Part shown: piece by piece, positions 35,561-44,204 of the stretch
Numbering within the stretch: the first letter of the stretch is position 1
Layout of the letters: each line of letters starts with the position of its first letter
Assembly: GCF_019802085.1 (NCBI RefSeq)
Contig: NZ_JAHVHV010000001.1
Coordinates: 1,304,874-1,368,873 of the forward strand
DNA: 64,000 nucleotides
Reading direction: 5' to 3'
DNA from: Ferrimonas balearica
GTDB taxonomy: Bacteria > Pseudomonadota > Gammaproteobacteria > Enterobacterales > Shewanellaceae
Notes under the pieces: generated by a model
What the model saw: the letters and a program-made list of their open reading frames with translations, nothing else
Database searches by the model: none
Told to the model about the DNA's origin: nothing
Translations under genes and position numbers: made by a program

Positions 35561-36292
35561 ATGACCTCCGACCAAGACCGATTGTTCTCCAAACCCTTGG
35601 CCCAGGTGGCCGATTTCCGGTTCGACGAAAAAGTCGCGTCGGTGTTCCCAGACATGATCTCCCGCTCCATCCCCGGTTACGGTCAAATTTTGCACACCCT
35701 GGGGGAGTTGGCCCAACGCTTTGCCCGCCCCGACACCCGCATCTACGATCTGGGTTGCTCCCTGGGGGCAGCCACCAGCGCCATGCGCCGGGCCCTGGGA
35801 GAGCGGTCACTGGAGATCGTGGCGGTGGACAACTCCGAGGCGATGGTCAAGCGGGCCCAGGAGCACCTGGAGGCCTACCGCAGCCCCATCCCGGTGGAGC
35901 TGGTGTGCGCCGACATTCGCGACATTGAGATCGCCAACGCCTCCATGGTGGTGCTGAACTTCACCCTGCAGTTTCTGGCCCCGGAGGATCGCGACGCCTT
36001 GATCCGCAACGTCTGTGCCGGCCTGAACCCCGGTGGAGTGCTGGTGGTCTCAGAGAAGCTGGTGTTCGACCAGCCCAGCATTCACGCCCTGTTGGACGAA
36101 CTGCACCTGGACTTCAAGCGGGCCAACGGATACTCGGAGCTGGAGATCAGCCAAAAGCGCAACGCCCTGGAGAACGTGATGCGCCCCGACACCCTGGCCC
36201 AGCACCAAGCACGCTTCAGCGAGGCCGGCTTCCACGCCTCGGGATTGTGGTTCCAATGTTTTAACTTTGCCTCCATGGTGGCGATCAAGTAA
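35561..36292 (+). CDS. cmoA: Carboxy-S-adenosyl-L-methionine synthase CmoA
   Basis: Makes carboxy-SAM from SAM and prephenate for tRNA wobble-uridine modification. The 243 residues show [20 protein letters not shown] near 20-39, the SAM-binding [16 protein letters not shown] near 62-77 and [16 protein letters not shown] near 128. ATG at 35561 ([12 protein letters not shown]) has AGGA upstream. Its stop overlaps the start of cmoB by one base, so the two steps of the pathway are co-translated. Confidence 0.96.
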   Translation: MTSDQDRLFSKPLAQVADFRFDEKVASVFPDMISRSIPGYGQILHTLGELAQRFARPDTRIYDLGCSLGAATSAMRRALGERSLEIVAVDNSEAMVKRAQEHLEAYRSPIPVELVCADIRDIEIANASMVVLNFTLQFLAPEDRDALIRNVCAGLNPGGVLVVSEKLVFDQPSIHALLDELHLDFKRANGYSELEISQKRNALENVMRPDTLAQHQARFSEAGFHASGLWFQCFNFASMVAIK

Positions 36293-37272
36293 TGAATTTT
36301 TCCGGGTTCTACCAACGCATCGCGGGCAGCAAACTCAGCCACTGGCTGGAGACCGCCCCGGCCCAGCTCTCCGCCTGGCAGCGGTTCCACCGCCACGGCC
36401 AGTTTCCCAAGTGGGAGAAGGTGCTGGCCAAGCTGCCCGGGCGGCCGCCGGCCCTGCGGGAACTTCGCGACGCGGTGCGCATCGGCGGCGCCGAGGAGCT
36501 CAGCCCCGGCGACAGCAAAAAGCTCAATAATCTGCTGCGCTGCCTGCACCCCTGGCGCAAGGGCCCTTTTGATCTCTACGGCATCCACATCGACACCGAG
36601 TGGCGCTCCGACTGGAAGTGGGATCGCCTCAAGCCCCACATCGCCCCGCTCAAGCATCGCACCGTGCTGGATGTCGGCTGTGGCAGCGGCTACCACATGT
36701 GGCGGATGCTGGGCGAAGAGGCGGAGCTGGTGATCGGCATCGATCCCTCCGATCTGTTCCTGGCCCAGTTCGAGGCGGTCAAGAAGCTCTACGGCGGCCA
36801 CCCGGACATTCACCTGCTGCCCCTGGGGATCCAGGATCTGCCCAAATTGCACGCCTTTGACACCGTCTTCTCCATGGGCGTGCTCTACCACCGTCGCTCA
36901 CCCATTGACCACTTGATTCAACTGCAGGACCAATTGCAGCACGGCGGTGAACTCATTCTCGAAACCCTGGTCATTGATGGTGATGAAAATCAGGTACTTG
37001 TTCCCAGTGATCGTTATGGAAAGATGAATAATGTCTGGTACATTCCTTCATCAAAGGCCCTGATGCTCTGGCTGCGCAAATGTGGCTTCGTCAACGTCCG
37101 CCTGGTGGACGAGGCGATGACCTCCACTGACGAGCAGCGCCGCACCGAATGGATGACCAACGAATCACTGGCGGACTACCTGGATCCACAGGATCCCACC
37201 CGCACCGTCGAAGGGTACCCGGCGCCCAAGCGCGCCATCATTATTGCCAATAAAGCCTCAAGCACCGGATAA
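36292..37272 (+). CDS. cmoB: tRNA U34 carboxymethyltransferase CmoB
   Basis: Transfers the carboxymethyl group of carboxy-SAM to 5-hydroxyuridine at tRNA position 34, giving cmo5U. 326 residues; the Rossmann SAM-binding block [20 protein letters not shown] lies near 123-142, followed by [16 protein letters not shown] and [16 protein letters not shown]. The gene overlaps cmoA by one base and ends 7 bases before the next gene, linking the tRNA-modification pair to the following envelope cluster on one transcript. The stretch around 36930-37050 uses more A/T-rich codons than its surroundings. Confidence 0.96.
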   Translation: MNFSGFYQRIAGSKLSHWLETAPAQLSAWQRFHRHGQFPKWEKVLAKLPGRPPALRELRDAVRIGGAEELSPGDSKKLNNLLRCLHPWRKGPFDLYGIHIDTEWRSDWKWDRLKPHIAPLKHRTVLDVGCGSGYHMWRMLGEEAELVIGIDPSDLFLAQFEAVKKLYGGHPDIHLLPLGIQDLPKLHAFDTVFSMGVLYHRRSPIDHLIQLQDQLQHGGELILETLVIDGDENQVLVPSDRYGKMNNVWYIPSSKALMLWLRKCGFVNVRLVDEAMTSTDEQRRTEWMTNESLADYLDPQDPTRTVEGYPAPKRAIIIANKASSTG

Positions 37273-37279
37273 GGAACAC

Positions 37280-38044
37280 ATGATGAAGCACACAGGTTCA
37301 CTGCTCCTGGCTGCCGCCACCCTGGCCGTCACTGGCTGCGCCCAGAAGCCCGTCCCGGCGACCGAACAGCAGCTGACCAACGCCATGGCCACCCAGCTGG
37401 CCCAGATCGAAACCATGCTGATCAAGCGTTGCGACTCCGAAGTCGCCGCCAATCACGAGTACCAGACCCAGGTGGTCAACGAGCTCAGCGGCATGAACGT
37501 CGGGCTGCTGGCCCTGGCCGAGCAGGCCGCTCAGCAACCGGTGATCTGCCCCGAGGTGGAGGTCGATCCCCACAACCTGGGCGATAAGATCGTGCTTGGC
37601 GAGGTGGAGCGGGTGTTTGTGCAGGAAGTGGGCGACGCCTTTGACGCCCGGGTGGACACCGGGGCGGTGAGCTCCTCCATCAGCGCCACCAACATCCGGC
37701 TGTTTGAACGCAATGGCGATCAATGGGTGCGCTTCGACATCCCCTCGGCCCAGCCCGCGGAGGGCGAAGAGGCCGCCCCGGCGGACACCGTGGAAGCCCG
37801 GGTCTCCCGGTTTGTCTCCATCAAGAAAGCCTCGAGCGAAGAGCCGCAGCGCCGCCCGGTGATCCGCGCCCGGGTCAAGCTGGGGGATTACGTCACCGAG
37901 ACGGATCTCAACCTGGCGGATCGCAGCCACATGGAGTACCCGGTGCTCCTCGGCCGCCAGTTCTTCCAGGACATCGCGGTGGTGGACGTCAGCCGCAAGT
38001 ACATCCACTCCGGTGACGCCAACGGCGCCAAACCCACGGAATAA
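37280..38044 (+). CDS. Lipoprotein with retropepsin-like (RimB/'ATP-dependent zinc protease') domain
   Basis: 254 residues. N-terminal MMKHTGSLLLAAATLAV ends in the lipobox VTGC, so the protein is lipid-anchored in the periplasm. Residues about 30-100 are helical. The domain that follows belongs to the family historically named ATP-dependent zinc protease (related to RimB): DARVDTGAVSSSISATNI near 125-142 carries the aspartic-protease-like DTGA, and YPVLLGRQFFQDIAVVDVSRKYI near the C-terminus is the matching second half. One DTG per chain implies a dimer if active. First gene of a conserved three-gene module with the 7TM transglutaminase-like and ATP-grasp genes; 7 bases after cmoB. Confidence 0.82.
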   Translation: MMKHTGSLLLAAATLAVTGCAQKPVPATEQQLTNAMATQLAQIETMLIKRCDSEVAANHEYQTQVVNELSGMNVGLLALAEQAAQQPVICPEVEVDPHNLGDKIVLGEVERVFVQEVGDAFDARVDTGAVSSSISATNIRLFERNGDQWVRFDIPSAQPAEGEEAAPADTVEARVSRFVSIKKASSEEPQRRPVIRARVKLGDYVTETDLNLADRSHMEYPVLLGRQFFQDIAVVDVSRKYIHSGDANGAKPTE

Positions 38045-38055
38045 GGACGGTAACC

Positions 38056-39561
38056 GTGTCTCGTAAACCCTTTTACCTGCTGATTTTCATCCTGATCTCG
38101 GCTGGCGTCGGCTACAACTACCAGCGCCACGTAAACGATGGGATCCCCTTCCTGCCGGGCACCAGCCAAACCACCTGGACGGTGGAGGCGCGCATCACCT
38201 TCAACGGCCAGGGGCCGGTGGAGGCCAGCTTCGCCCTGCCCACGGATCCCGCCTTCCAGACCCTCAGCGAGTCCGCCGCTTCCCCGGGCTACGGCCTGTC
38301 GATGAGCTACGAAGGGGACGCGCGTCGCGCCACCTGGACCACCCGCGAGGGGATCGGCCGTCAGGAGCTCTACTACACCGCCAACCTGGTGCCCACCGGG
38401 GATCTGACCCTGGATGAAATTGCCGAGATCCCCACCCCGGAGCCGGTGGTGTGGGACGAGGGGCTGGATACCGCCGCCAAGGCGGTGATCGACAAGGCCT
38501 GGCAGAAGAGCGCCAGCAACACCTCCTTTGCCCGGGAGATCGCCCAGGCGGTCAGCCAGCCGGAGCAGCAACAGAACGTGGCCCTGCTGCTGGCCCGCTA
38601 CGAGCCGGCGGCCCTGATGAGCCGCCTGGTGCGCAGCGCCGGCGTCCCGGCCCGCCAGGTGTACGCCCTGAACCTGGAAGACGGCCGCCGTCGCCAGGCG
38701 CTGATGCCCATGGTGGAGGTGCTGGACAAGCAGCAGTGGCACCTGTTTAACCCCGCCACCGGTGCCCAGGGTCGCGACGACAAGCTGCTGCTGTGGCAGC
38801 GCTACAGCACCTCGGTGCTGGATTTGGCCGGCGGCACCAACTCCAACGTCTCCTTCTCCATGATTGAGGACACCCGCCCTGCCCTGGCCACCGCCATCGA
38901 CATGATGGAAAGTGGCGGCCTGGCGTCCCTGTCGCTCTACAACCTACCGCTGGAGGAGCAGAGCCTGTTGCGGGGGCTGTTCCTGATCCCCATCGGCGTG
39001 CTGGTGGTGGTGTTCTTGCGGGTGATCATCGGCCTTAAGACCTCCGGGACCTTTATGCCGGTGCTGATCGCCCTGGCCTTTATCCAGACCAAGCTGCTGA
39101 CCGGTCTGATCGGGTTCCTGCTGATCGTCGCCGCCGGTCTGGTGATCCGCTCCTACCTGTCGAACCTCAACCTGTTGCTGATCTCGAGGATCAGCGCCGT
39201 GGTGATCGTGGTGCTTGGGATCATCGCCGGCTTTACCCTGCTGGCCTTTAACCTGGGGCTGACCGAGGGGCTGACCATCACCTTCTTCCCGATGATCATC
39301 CTGGCCTGGACCATCGAGCGGATGTCCATCCTCTGGGAGGAGGAAGGGGCCAAAGAGGTGTTCGTCCAGGGCGGCGGCAGCCTGCTGGTGGCGGTGATCA
39401 CCTACCTGGCGATGGACAACGACCTGGTGCGCCACTGGGCCTTCAACTTCCTCGGCATTCACCTGGTGATCCTGGCCTTCATCCTGCTGATCGGTCAGTA
39501 CACCGGTTACCGCCTGCTTGAGCTGCGCCGCTTCCGTCCCCTGGCGGGAGAGAAGTCATGA
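38056..39561 (+). CDS. Inactive transglutaminase fused to 7 transmembrane helices
   Basis: 501 residues. An N-terminal TM anchor (FYLLIFILISAGVGY) is followed by a periplasmic region of about 270 residues with transglutaminase-like fold (residues about 160-260: ARYEPAALMSRLVRSAGVPARQVYAL), where the catalytic cysteine expected before the helix is absent. From about 305 on there are seven hydrophobic helices, starting LLRGLFLIPIGVLVVVFLRV and ending LVILAFILLIGQYTGYRLL. GTG start at 38056 with AAGGACGG. Overlaps the ATP-grasp gene by 4 bases. Likely couples a periplasmic peptide-binding domain to the membrane; the ligand is not known. Confidence 0.85.
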   Translation: MSRKPFYLLIFILISAGVGYNYQRHVNDGIPFLPGTSQTTWTVEARITFNGQGPVEASFALPTDPAFQTLSESAASPGYGLSMSYEGDARRATWTTREGIGRQELYYTANLVPTGDLTLDEIAEIPTPEPVVWDEGLDTAAKAVIDKAWQKSASNTSFAREIAQAVSQPEQQQNVALLLARYEPAALMSRLVRSAGVPARQVYALNLEDGRRRQALMPMVEVLDKQQWHLFNPATGAQGRDDKLLLWQRYSTSVLDLAGGTNSNVSFSMIEDTRPALATAIDMMESGGLASLSLYNLPLEEQSLLRGLFLIPIGVLVVVFLRVIIGLKTSGTFMPVLIALAFIQTKLLTGLIGFLLIVAAGLVIRSYLSNLNLLLISRISAVVIVVLGIIAGFTLLAFNLGLTEGLTITFFPMIILAWTIERMSILWEEEGAKEVFVQGGGSLLVAVITYLAMDNDLVRHWAFNFLGIHLVILAFILLIGQYTGYRLLELRRFRPLAGEKS

Positions 39562-40514
39562 TCTTCTGCGATCCGAGGCGACTGAAAAGTCGCGGCATCA
39601 TGGGGATGAACAAGCGCAACATCAGCTACATCGGGCGCTATAACCCCCGCAGCCTCTACAAGCAGGTGGACGACAAGCTGATAACCAAGCAGCTGGCGCT
39701 GAAGAACGCCATCGACACGCCGGATCTCATCTCGGTGATCAGCGAGCAGCACGAGATTGAAGAGGTCAACGACCGGGTCAAGGGCCACGACGGTTTCTGC
39801 ATCAAACCGGCCCAGGGCTCCGGCGGCAAAGGGATTTTGGTGATCACCAAGGTCGAGGATGGCCGCTACTTCAAGCCCTCCGGCGAGGAGGTCACCCAGG
39901 TGGAGATGGCCCGCCACTGCTCCAACATCCTGGCGGGCCTGTTCAGCCTTGGGGGCAAGAACGACGTGGCGGTGGTCGAGGCGCTGATCCGCTTCGACCC
40001 CGTGTTCGACGGGATCTCCTACGAGGGGGTGCCGGACATCCGCCTTATCATCTTCAAAGGCTACCCGGTGATGGGGATGCTGCGCTGCTCCACCCACGCC
40101 TCCGACGGCAAGGCCAACCTGCACCAGGGCGCCGTGGGCATCGGGGTCGACATCGCCACCGGACAGGCCATCCGGGCGGTACAGTACGATGAGCCGGTCA
40201 GCCACCATCCGGACACCGGCGAGGATCTGTTCAAGGTGCAGGTGCCCCACTGGGACCGCCTGCTGGAGCTGGCCTCCGGCTGTTTCGAGATGTCGGGCCT
40301 GGGCTACCTGGGCACCGACATGGTGCTGGACAAGGAGCGCGGCCCCCTGCTGCTGGAGCTCAATGCCCGTCCGGGTCTGGCGATTCAGATCGCCAACAAC
40401 CACGGACTGCTGCCCCGGCTGCGCAAAATCGAATCCCTCGGCGACGCCCCGGTCCCGGTAACCCAGCGCATCGCCCTGGCCAAGCAGTGGTTTGGTACGG
40501 ATGGGGAGTATTAA
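39558..40514 (+). CDS. Alpha-L-glutamate ligase-like (RimK-related) ATP-grasp protein
   Basis: 318 residues, cytoplasmic. ATP-grasp elements are GFCIKPAQGSGGKGILVITK near 76-95, and the metal-binding PLLLELNARPGLAIQIANNHGL near 270-291. The family is annotated as alpha-L-glutamate ligase-like because of similarity to RimK, which adds glutamate to a protein C-terminus. Here the acceptor is unknown. The start overlaps the 7TM gene (ATGA), and the end overlaps the next gene by 14 bases, so four genes are tightly coupled. A similar fold occurs twice more in this window at 27.0-29.2 kb. Confidence 0.87.
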   Translation: MIFCDPRRLKSRGIMGMNKRNISYIGRYNPRSLYKQVDDKLITKQLALKNAIDTPDLISVISEQHEIEEVNDRVKGHDGFCIKPAQGSGGKGILVITKVEDGRYFKPSGEEVTQVEMARHCSNILAGLFSLGGKNDVAVVEALIRFDPVFDGISYEGVPDIRLIIFKGYPVMGMLRCSTHASDGKANLHQGAVGIGVDIATGQAIRAVQYDEPVSHHPDTGEDLFKVQVPHWDRLLELASGCFEMSGLGYLGTDMVLDKERGPLLLELNARPGLAIQIANNHGLLPRLRKIESLGDAPVPVTQRIALAKQWFGTDGEY

Positions 40515-41970
40515 AGGCGTTCTCGCCGCCTTGGGCGCCCTGGTGATCACCGGGGCGCCCTCACTTTCGGCCCAGGCCAATGATCTTCTGCCCTACTGCC
40601 TGAACCAGATTGAGGGGGTGGGCGCCCCCGCCGACGCCCCCCTGACCCGTCACCGCCAGTTTGGCCAGTTGGTGCTGCTGCAGGACCAGCTCAAGTACCT
40701 GGCCCAGCAAACCGACGACGAAGCCCTGGGGCGCTGCAGCTTGATGCTGAGCCGCGCCCTGGCCGAGTACCGGCCCCAACCCTTGCTCGACCCCACCCAA
40801 CTGGCCCTGGAAGCCCAGCTGCGCCACCTGGAGCAGCGGGATCTCAAGCGCCTCACCATCGGCGCCGCACGCTGCTGGCAAGGGTTTCCCGAGGGCACCC
40901 CCACCGAGTTGGACCTGTCCGAGCCGGCGGTCTCCCGCTACCTCAACCTGGCCGAAGACACCCTGTGTCGAGAGCGGGTCTGGGTGGCCTACCAAAACCG
41001 CGGCTACCCGGATGCCCAGCCGGTGCTGGAAGCCCATCGCCAACTCAGTGACCAGCTCGCCCGCCACCAGGGGTTTGCCAGTGACGCCCACCGGCAATTG
41101 GACGGCACGCCGCTCTCCAGCCCCGAAGAGGTGGCCCAGTTCCTGGCGCAGCTGACCGTCGAAGGCGATCGCCTGCCCTGGGCCGCCCGGCCGCCGCAAA
41201 CCGCGCTGGACGCATCGTCCGATAAACTGGCTTGGGAGGCCCTGCACTACCTGGTGGCCCTCTACGGTTTGACCCTGGCGCCCATCAGCGATAATCAGAT
41301 GCAGCTGTGGGAGGGCGAACGCTTGCTGGGCTACCTGACCCTGGAGGGGGCCGAGCGCCACCGGGTGGTGTCGCCCCAGGGCCATTGGATTGGCCTCAGC
41401 CCCGCACTGGTCACCCTGGAGTACCGCGAAGGGCCCTGGTACCCCCGTCACTGGGTGCAGTATCTGGCGCAGCTCAGCGAAACCCTGGTGCAGATGGCCG
41501 GCCAGCCTCTACCCTACCAGGGGCCCGTGCTGGCCGGCGGCGGCTACGGATTCGGCCGGGCCCTGGCCCGCCAACCCCAGGTGCAAAACGCGCTGTTGGG
41601 GCACACCTTGACGCCACGGCCACTGTTCCCCGCGGCACGGCTCTACCAGGCCCAAATGGCCCTGGCGGTGGCCAGCCAGGCGCGCTTGGACGCCGTCCTG
41701 CTGGCCGAGCACAGCCACCGCTGGTTCGCCCAGTACTTTGGTCGTCCCGCCCCCAAGGATCTCAAGCCCTGGTTCAGCCACAGTGACTGGGCCATCGCCG
41801 GGGCCCGGGACTACCTGCCCCTGTGGCACGCCCACCAGGGCCAAAACTGGGCCCAGCAGTGGGCGGAGGATGCGTTGTCCGGCGCCCAGATCTGGCGGGA
41901 TCTGACGACGTGGGCACCCAAACCCCGGGCGCCCAAGGTGCCCGCCGAACTCACCGCCGGGGTCAACTGA
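40501..41970 (+). CDS. Secreted M3-peptidase-like pseudoenzyme lacking HExxH
   Basis: 489 residues with a signal peptide (GVLAALGALVITGAPSLSAQA). The order of blocks follows oligopeptidase family M3: an N-terminal helical part; VWVAYQNRGYPDAQPVLEAH then LARHQGFASDAHRQLDGTPL (M3: R...LxxLLGFxxxAxxSLA); SPEEVAQFLAQL; LFPAARLYQAQMALAVASQA (M3: RQLEFALFD); and FSHSDWAIAGARDYLPLWHA (M3: [20 protein letters not shown]). The zinc motif HEFGH is missing: the equivalent place reads QLSETLVQM, and no HExxH occurs anywhere. ATG at 40501 overlaps the ATP-grasp gene by 14 bases. The homology is read by eye and needs profile comparison. Confidence 0.65.
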   Translation: MGSIKGVLAALGALVITGAPSLSAQANDLLPYCLNQIEGVGAPADAPLTRHRQFGQLVLLQDQLKYLAQQTDDEALGRCSLMLSRALAEYRPQPLLDPTQLALEAQLRHLEQRDLKRLTIGAARCWQGFPEGTPTELDLSEPAVSRYLNLAEDTLCRERVWVAYQNRGYPDAQPVLEAHRQLSDQLARHQGFASDAHRQLDGTPLSSPEEVAQFLAQLTVEGDRLPWAARPPQTALDASSDKLAWEALHYLVALYGLTLAPISDNQMQLWEGERLLGYLTLEGAERHRVVSPQGHWIGLSPALVTLEYREGPWYPRHWVQYLAQLSETLVQMAGQPLPYQGPVLAGGGYGFGRALARQPQVQNALLGHTLTPRPLFPAARLYQAQMALAVASQARLDAVLLAEHSHRWFAQYFGRPAPKDLKPWFSHSDWAIAGARDYLPLWHAHQGQNWAQQWAEDALSGAQIWRDLTTWAPKPRAPKVPAELTAGVN

Positions 41971-42004
41971 GCGTCCCCCAAGCCATTGCAAGGAGTGCAA
42001 CCGG

Positions 42005-42181
42005 ATGAAAGCGGCACTGGCCAACCCCTACACTCGAGTTGCCCTGACCGGCTTTGCCTTCGGCGTGGTCGGCATCGCACAGCACATTCTGCCCTTGTGG
42101 TTGTGTGCCCTCTCCCTGCTGCCCTGGATAGTGGTGGGGGCCCGAGCAACAACCCAGCTGTTAAACGATGACGAGGGGTAG
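42005..42181 (+). CDS. 58-residue two-helix membrane protein, function unknown
   Basis: ATG at 42005 has a perfect AAGGAG at 41990-41995, 9 bases upstream, and the frame closes at TAG 42179-42181. The product starts MKAALANPYTRVALTGFAFG, has two hydrophobic helices (about 11-28 and 29-46) joined by QHILPLW, and ends with the charged tail NDDEG. It lies 34 bases after the M3-like gene on the same strand and before the next minus-strand gene, so it is probably the last gene of the cluster. I recognise no family. Confidence 0.65.
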   Translation: MKAALANPYTRVALTGFAFGVVGIAQHILPLWLCALSLLPWIVVGARATTQLLNDDEG

Positions 42182-42234
42182 TAACCCGCCTCTCCCCCTC
42201 TTTGCCCGGTGGGCTCTTCCCGGTTATTCCACCC

Positions 42235-42280
42235 AAAAACAAAGCCGGCCACCCGCGTCATAAACGAGGGTGACCGGCTT
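42235..42280 (-). terminator. Terminator of azoR
   Basis: Stem aagccggccaccc / gggtgaccggctt (one G-T pair) with a 13-base loop. On the minus strand it is followed by TTGTTTTTGGG. Confidence 0.7.
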
Positions 42281-42302
42281 AAGGCATGAGCCGCTAAAGG
42301 GG

Positions 42303-42905
42303 TCAGGCGGCCAGCTTGGCGATCGCTTCCCGAGCCTGGGCCAGGCCCTCTTCGCCGCGGGCCACCCCTTCGGCGTTGATCACCGCCACGTCGGTGATGC
42401 CGACAAAGCCCATCACGGTACGCAGGTAGGTGTCCTGGTGGTTAAAGGCGTGGGCCGGGCTGCCGGCGCTGTAGTTGCCGCCACGGGCGCTGATGAGCAC
42501 CGCCTTGGTGTCTCCCAGCAGGCCCTCGGGGCCGTTGCTGGTGTAGCGGAAGGTGACGCCGACCCGGCAGATGTGGTCAATCCAGGCCTTGAGGCCGGAG
42601 GTGACCGAGAAGTTGTGCATCGGCGCACCGATCACCACCTCGTCCGCCGCCAGCAGTTCCCCCACCAGCTCATCGGACAGAGCGATGGCGGCCTGGGCCT
42701 CAGGGGTGCGGTCCCCTTCTGGGGTGTAGTAGGCGCCGATGGTGGGGCCGTCGATGTGCGGCGGCGGGTTGATGCCCACATCCCGGTATACCACGGTGCC
42801 GGTGGGGTGCTTGCTTTGCCAGGCGGTGACGTACTGGTCAACCAGGGCGCGGGTGTGGGAGTGTTCCAGGTTGGGGCTGGAGTTAACGACGAGCAGGCTG
42901 GGCAT
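42303..42905 (-). CDS. azoR: FMN-dependent NADH-azoreductase
   Basis: 200-residue flavodoxin-fold quinone/azo reductase. MPSLLVVNSSPNLEHSHTRALVDQYV gives the FMN phosphate-binding SSPNxxxSHTR, and EVVIGAPMHNFSVTSGLKAWIDHI near 90-112 is the family's MYNF-type isoalloxazine motif. ISARGGNYSAG near 140 contacts the cofactor. ATG at 42905 with AAGGAGAG upstream; the longer open frame lacks family similarity. It probably reduces quinones or electrophiles under the divergent LysR regulator. Confidence 0.92.
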   Translation of the reverse strand: MPSLLVVNSSPNLEHSHTRALVDQYVTAWQSKHPTGTVVYRDVGINPPPHIDGPTIGAYYTPEGDRTPEAQAAIALSDELVGELLAADEVVIGAPMHNFSVTSGLKAWIDHICRVGVTFRYTSNGPEGLLGDTKAVLISARGGNYSAGSPAHAFNHQDTYLRTVMGFVGITDVAVINAEGVARGEEGLAQAREAIAKLAA

Positions 42906-42950
42906 GATGGACTCTCCTTGAGTTCGGTATGGAGCCCATTTTAGGTTCAC

Positions 42951-42973
42951 TTATGCGAATTAAAATCGCATAA
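42951..42973. promoter_or_regulatory. LysR-type operator between azoR and the LysR gene
   Basis: Perfect inverted repeat ttatgcga / tcgcataa with a 7-base AT-only spacer (attaaaa). It lies in the 102-bp divergent region, 46 bases from the azoR start and 35 bases from the lysR start, and fits the T-N11-A pattern of LysR-family boxes. Confidence 0.7.
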
Positions 42974-43007
42974 TCCCGGCTAATCATTTCGAAAAAATTG
43001 GATCATC

Positions 43008-43925
43008 ATGTACCGACCCCACTCAACCCTGGAGCAATGGCGGATCCTGCAGGCGGTCGTCGACTGCGGTGGTTACGCCAAGGCCGCCGCCGAGCTGAAC
43101 AAGAGCCAGTCCTCGTTAAATCACGCCGTGGCCAAGTTGCAACAGTTGATGGGGGTGCCGCTGTTGGAGGTCAAAGGGCGCAAGGCCGAGCTGACGCCCC
43201 AGGGCCGGGTGCTGCTGCGCCGCTCCCGCACCCTGACCGCCGAGATTGAGCAACTGGAGCTGCTGGCCACCAACCTGGAGCAGGGCTGGGAGCCGGAGAT
43301 CAAGGTCTCCCGGGAGATCCTCTACCCCACCCAGGCGCTCTACCAGGCGATGAGCCGCTTTTACCCCGAAAGCCGGGGCACCCGGGTCACAGTGATCGAC
43401 AACGTCATCAGCGGCACCACCCACGCCATCTCCGGCCCCAGTTACGATCTGGTGATCTCCGGGCGCACTCCACCCGGCCACCGCGGCGAGGCCCTGGGGG
43501 TGATCAAGATGATCCTGGTGTGCCATCCGGCCCACCCCCTGGCCCGTGAAACCGAAGTGGACGAGAAACGCCTGGCCCAGGAGCTTCAGATCGTCATCCG
43601 AGACACCGGCCCTGAGGCGGACAAGGACCTGGGCTGGCTCAAGGCGGAGCATCGCTGGACCTTCTCCAACTTCCACGAGGCGATCGCCATCCTCAAAGAG
43701 GGGGTGGGGTTTTGCTGGGTGCCCGAGCACCTGGTCTGCCCGCACCTGAGCGACGGCAGTTTGGTGCACCTGAGCCAGGCCCGGGTGGATTTTGCCATGA
43801 TCCCCATGACGCTGATCGTCCCCAATCCGGACCGCCTCGGCCCCGCTGCCACCCGCTTTGCCGAGCTACTGGTGGAGGCCAGTCCCCAGGCCCAGCAGGC
43901 CAATACCTTCCCCGGCGGTCGTTAA
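43008..43925 (+). CDS. LysR family transcriptional regulator
   Basis: 305 residues. Winged helix-turn-helix at the N-terminus (LEQWRILQAVVDCGGYAKAAAELNKSQSSLNHAVAKLQ, recognisable in AAAELNKSQSSLNHAVAKLQ near 27-46), linker helix about 60-88, and a two-lobed substrate-binding domain from about 90 on (EIKVSREILYPTQALYQAMS, VSGRTPPGHRGEALG-like region, VGFCWVPEHLV). Divergent from azoR with a palindrome in between, so azoR is its most likely target and it probably autoregulates. The inducer is not predictable. Confidence 0.9.
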   Translation: MYRPHSTLEQWRILQAVVDCGGYAKAAAELNKSQSSLNHAVAKLQQLMGVPLLEVKGRKAELTPQGRVLLRRSRTLTAEIEQLELLATNLEQGWEPEIKVSREILYPTQALYQAMSRFYPESRGTRVTVIDNVISGTTHAISGPSYDLVISGRTPPGHRGEALGVIKMILVCHPAHPLARETEVDEKRLAQELQIVIRDTGPEADKDLGWLKAEHRWTFSNFHEAIAILKEGVGFCWVPEHLVCPHLSDGSLVHLSQARVDFAMIPMTLIVPNPDRLGPAATRFAELLVEASPQAQQANTFPGGR

Positions 43926-44112
43926 TCCGCCGCCCGGACGGCCAGGGTTTTGTGTCGCCCCATGCCCCCCGTGGCGGCGACATCCCCTGGCCTTGACCCC
44001 ATCGGGCCGAAACCCCTGTTGACCCACCCCCATTCGCCGCCGTTTTCCCCTACGTCATCGCCCTCGACTTCCAGTCACAACATGCTGTTTTCCCTACCTT
44101 AAGCCTCAGGAT

Positions 44113-44128
44113 TGTGATACAGATCATG
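44113..44128. promoter_or_regulatory. Candidate CRP site upstream of the AGCS symporter
   Basis: TGTGA-TACAGA-TCATG: one half is perfect for CRP (TGTGA) and the other shares TCA. It lies 77 bases before the symporter start in the 279-bp region 43926-44204, which holds no gene I can support. Confidence 0.35.
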
Positions 44129-44204
44129 CCCTGAGCCGCCATTCCTCTCCCCGGGGCCAAGCCGGCCCCCATGGGAAGAACAAGAACGAACAAGGAGTCA
44201 TTGA

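Noticed and set aside
37280-38044. Calling the lipoprotein a true zinc protease from its family name
   Set aside because: No zinc-binding motif is visible; the DTGA sequence points to a retropepsin-like fold, and the name is historical.
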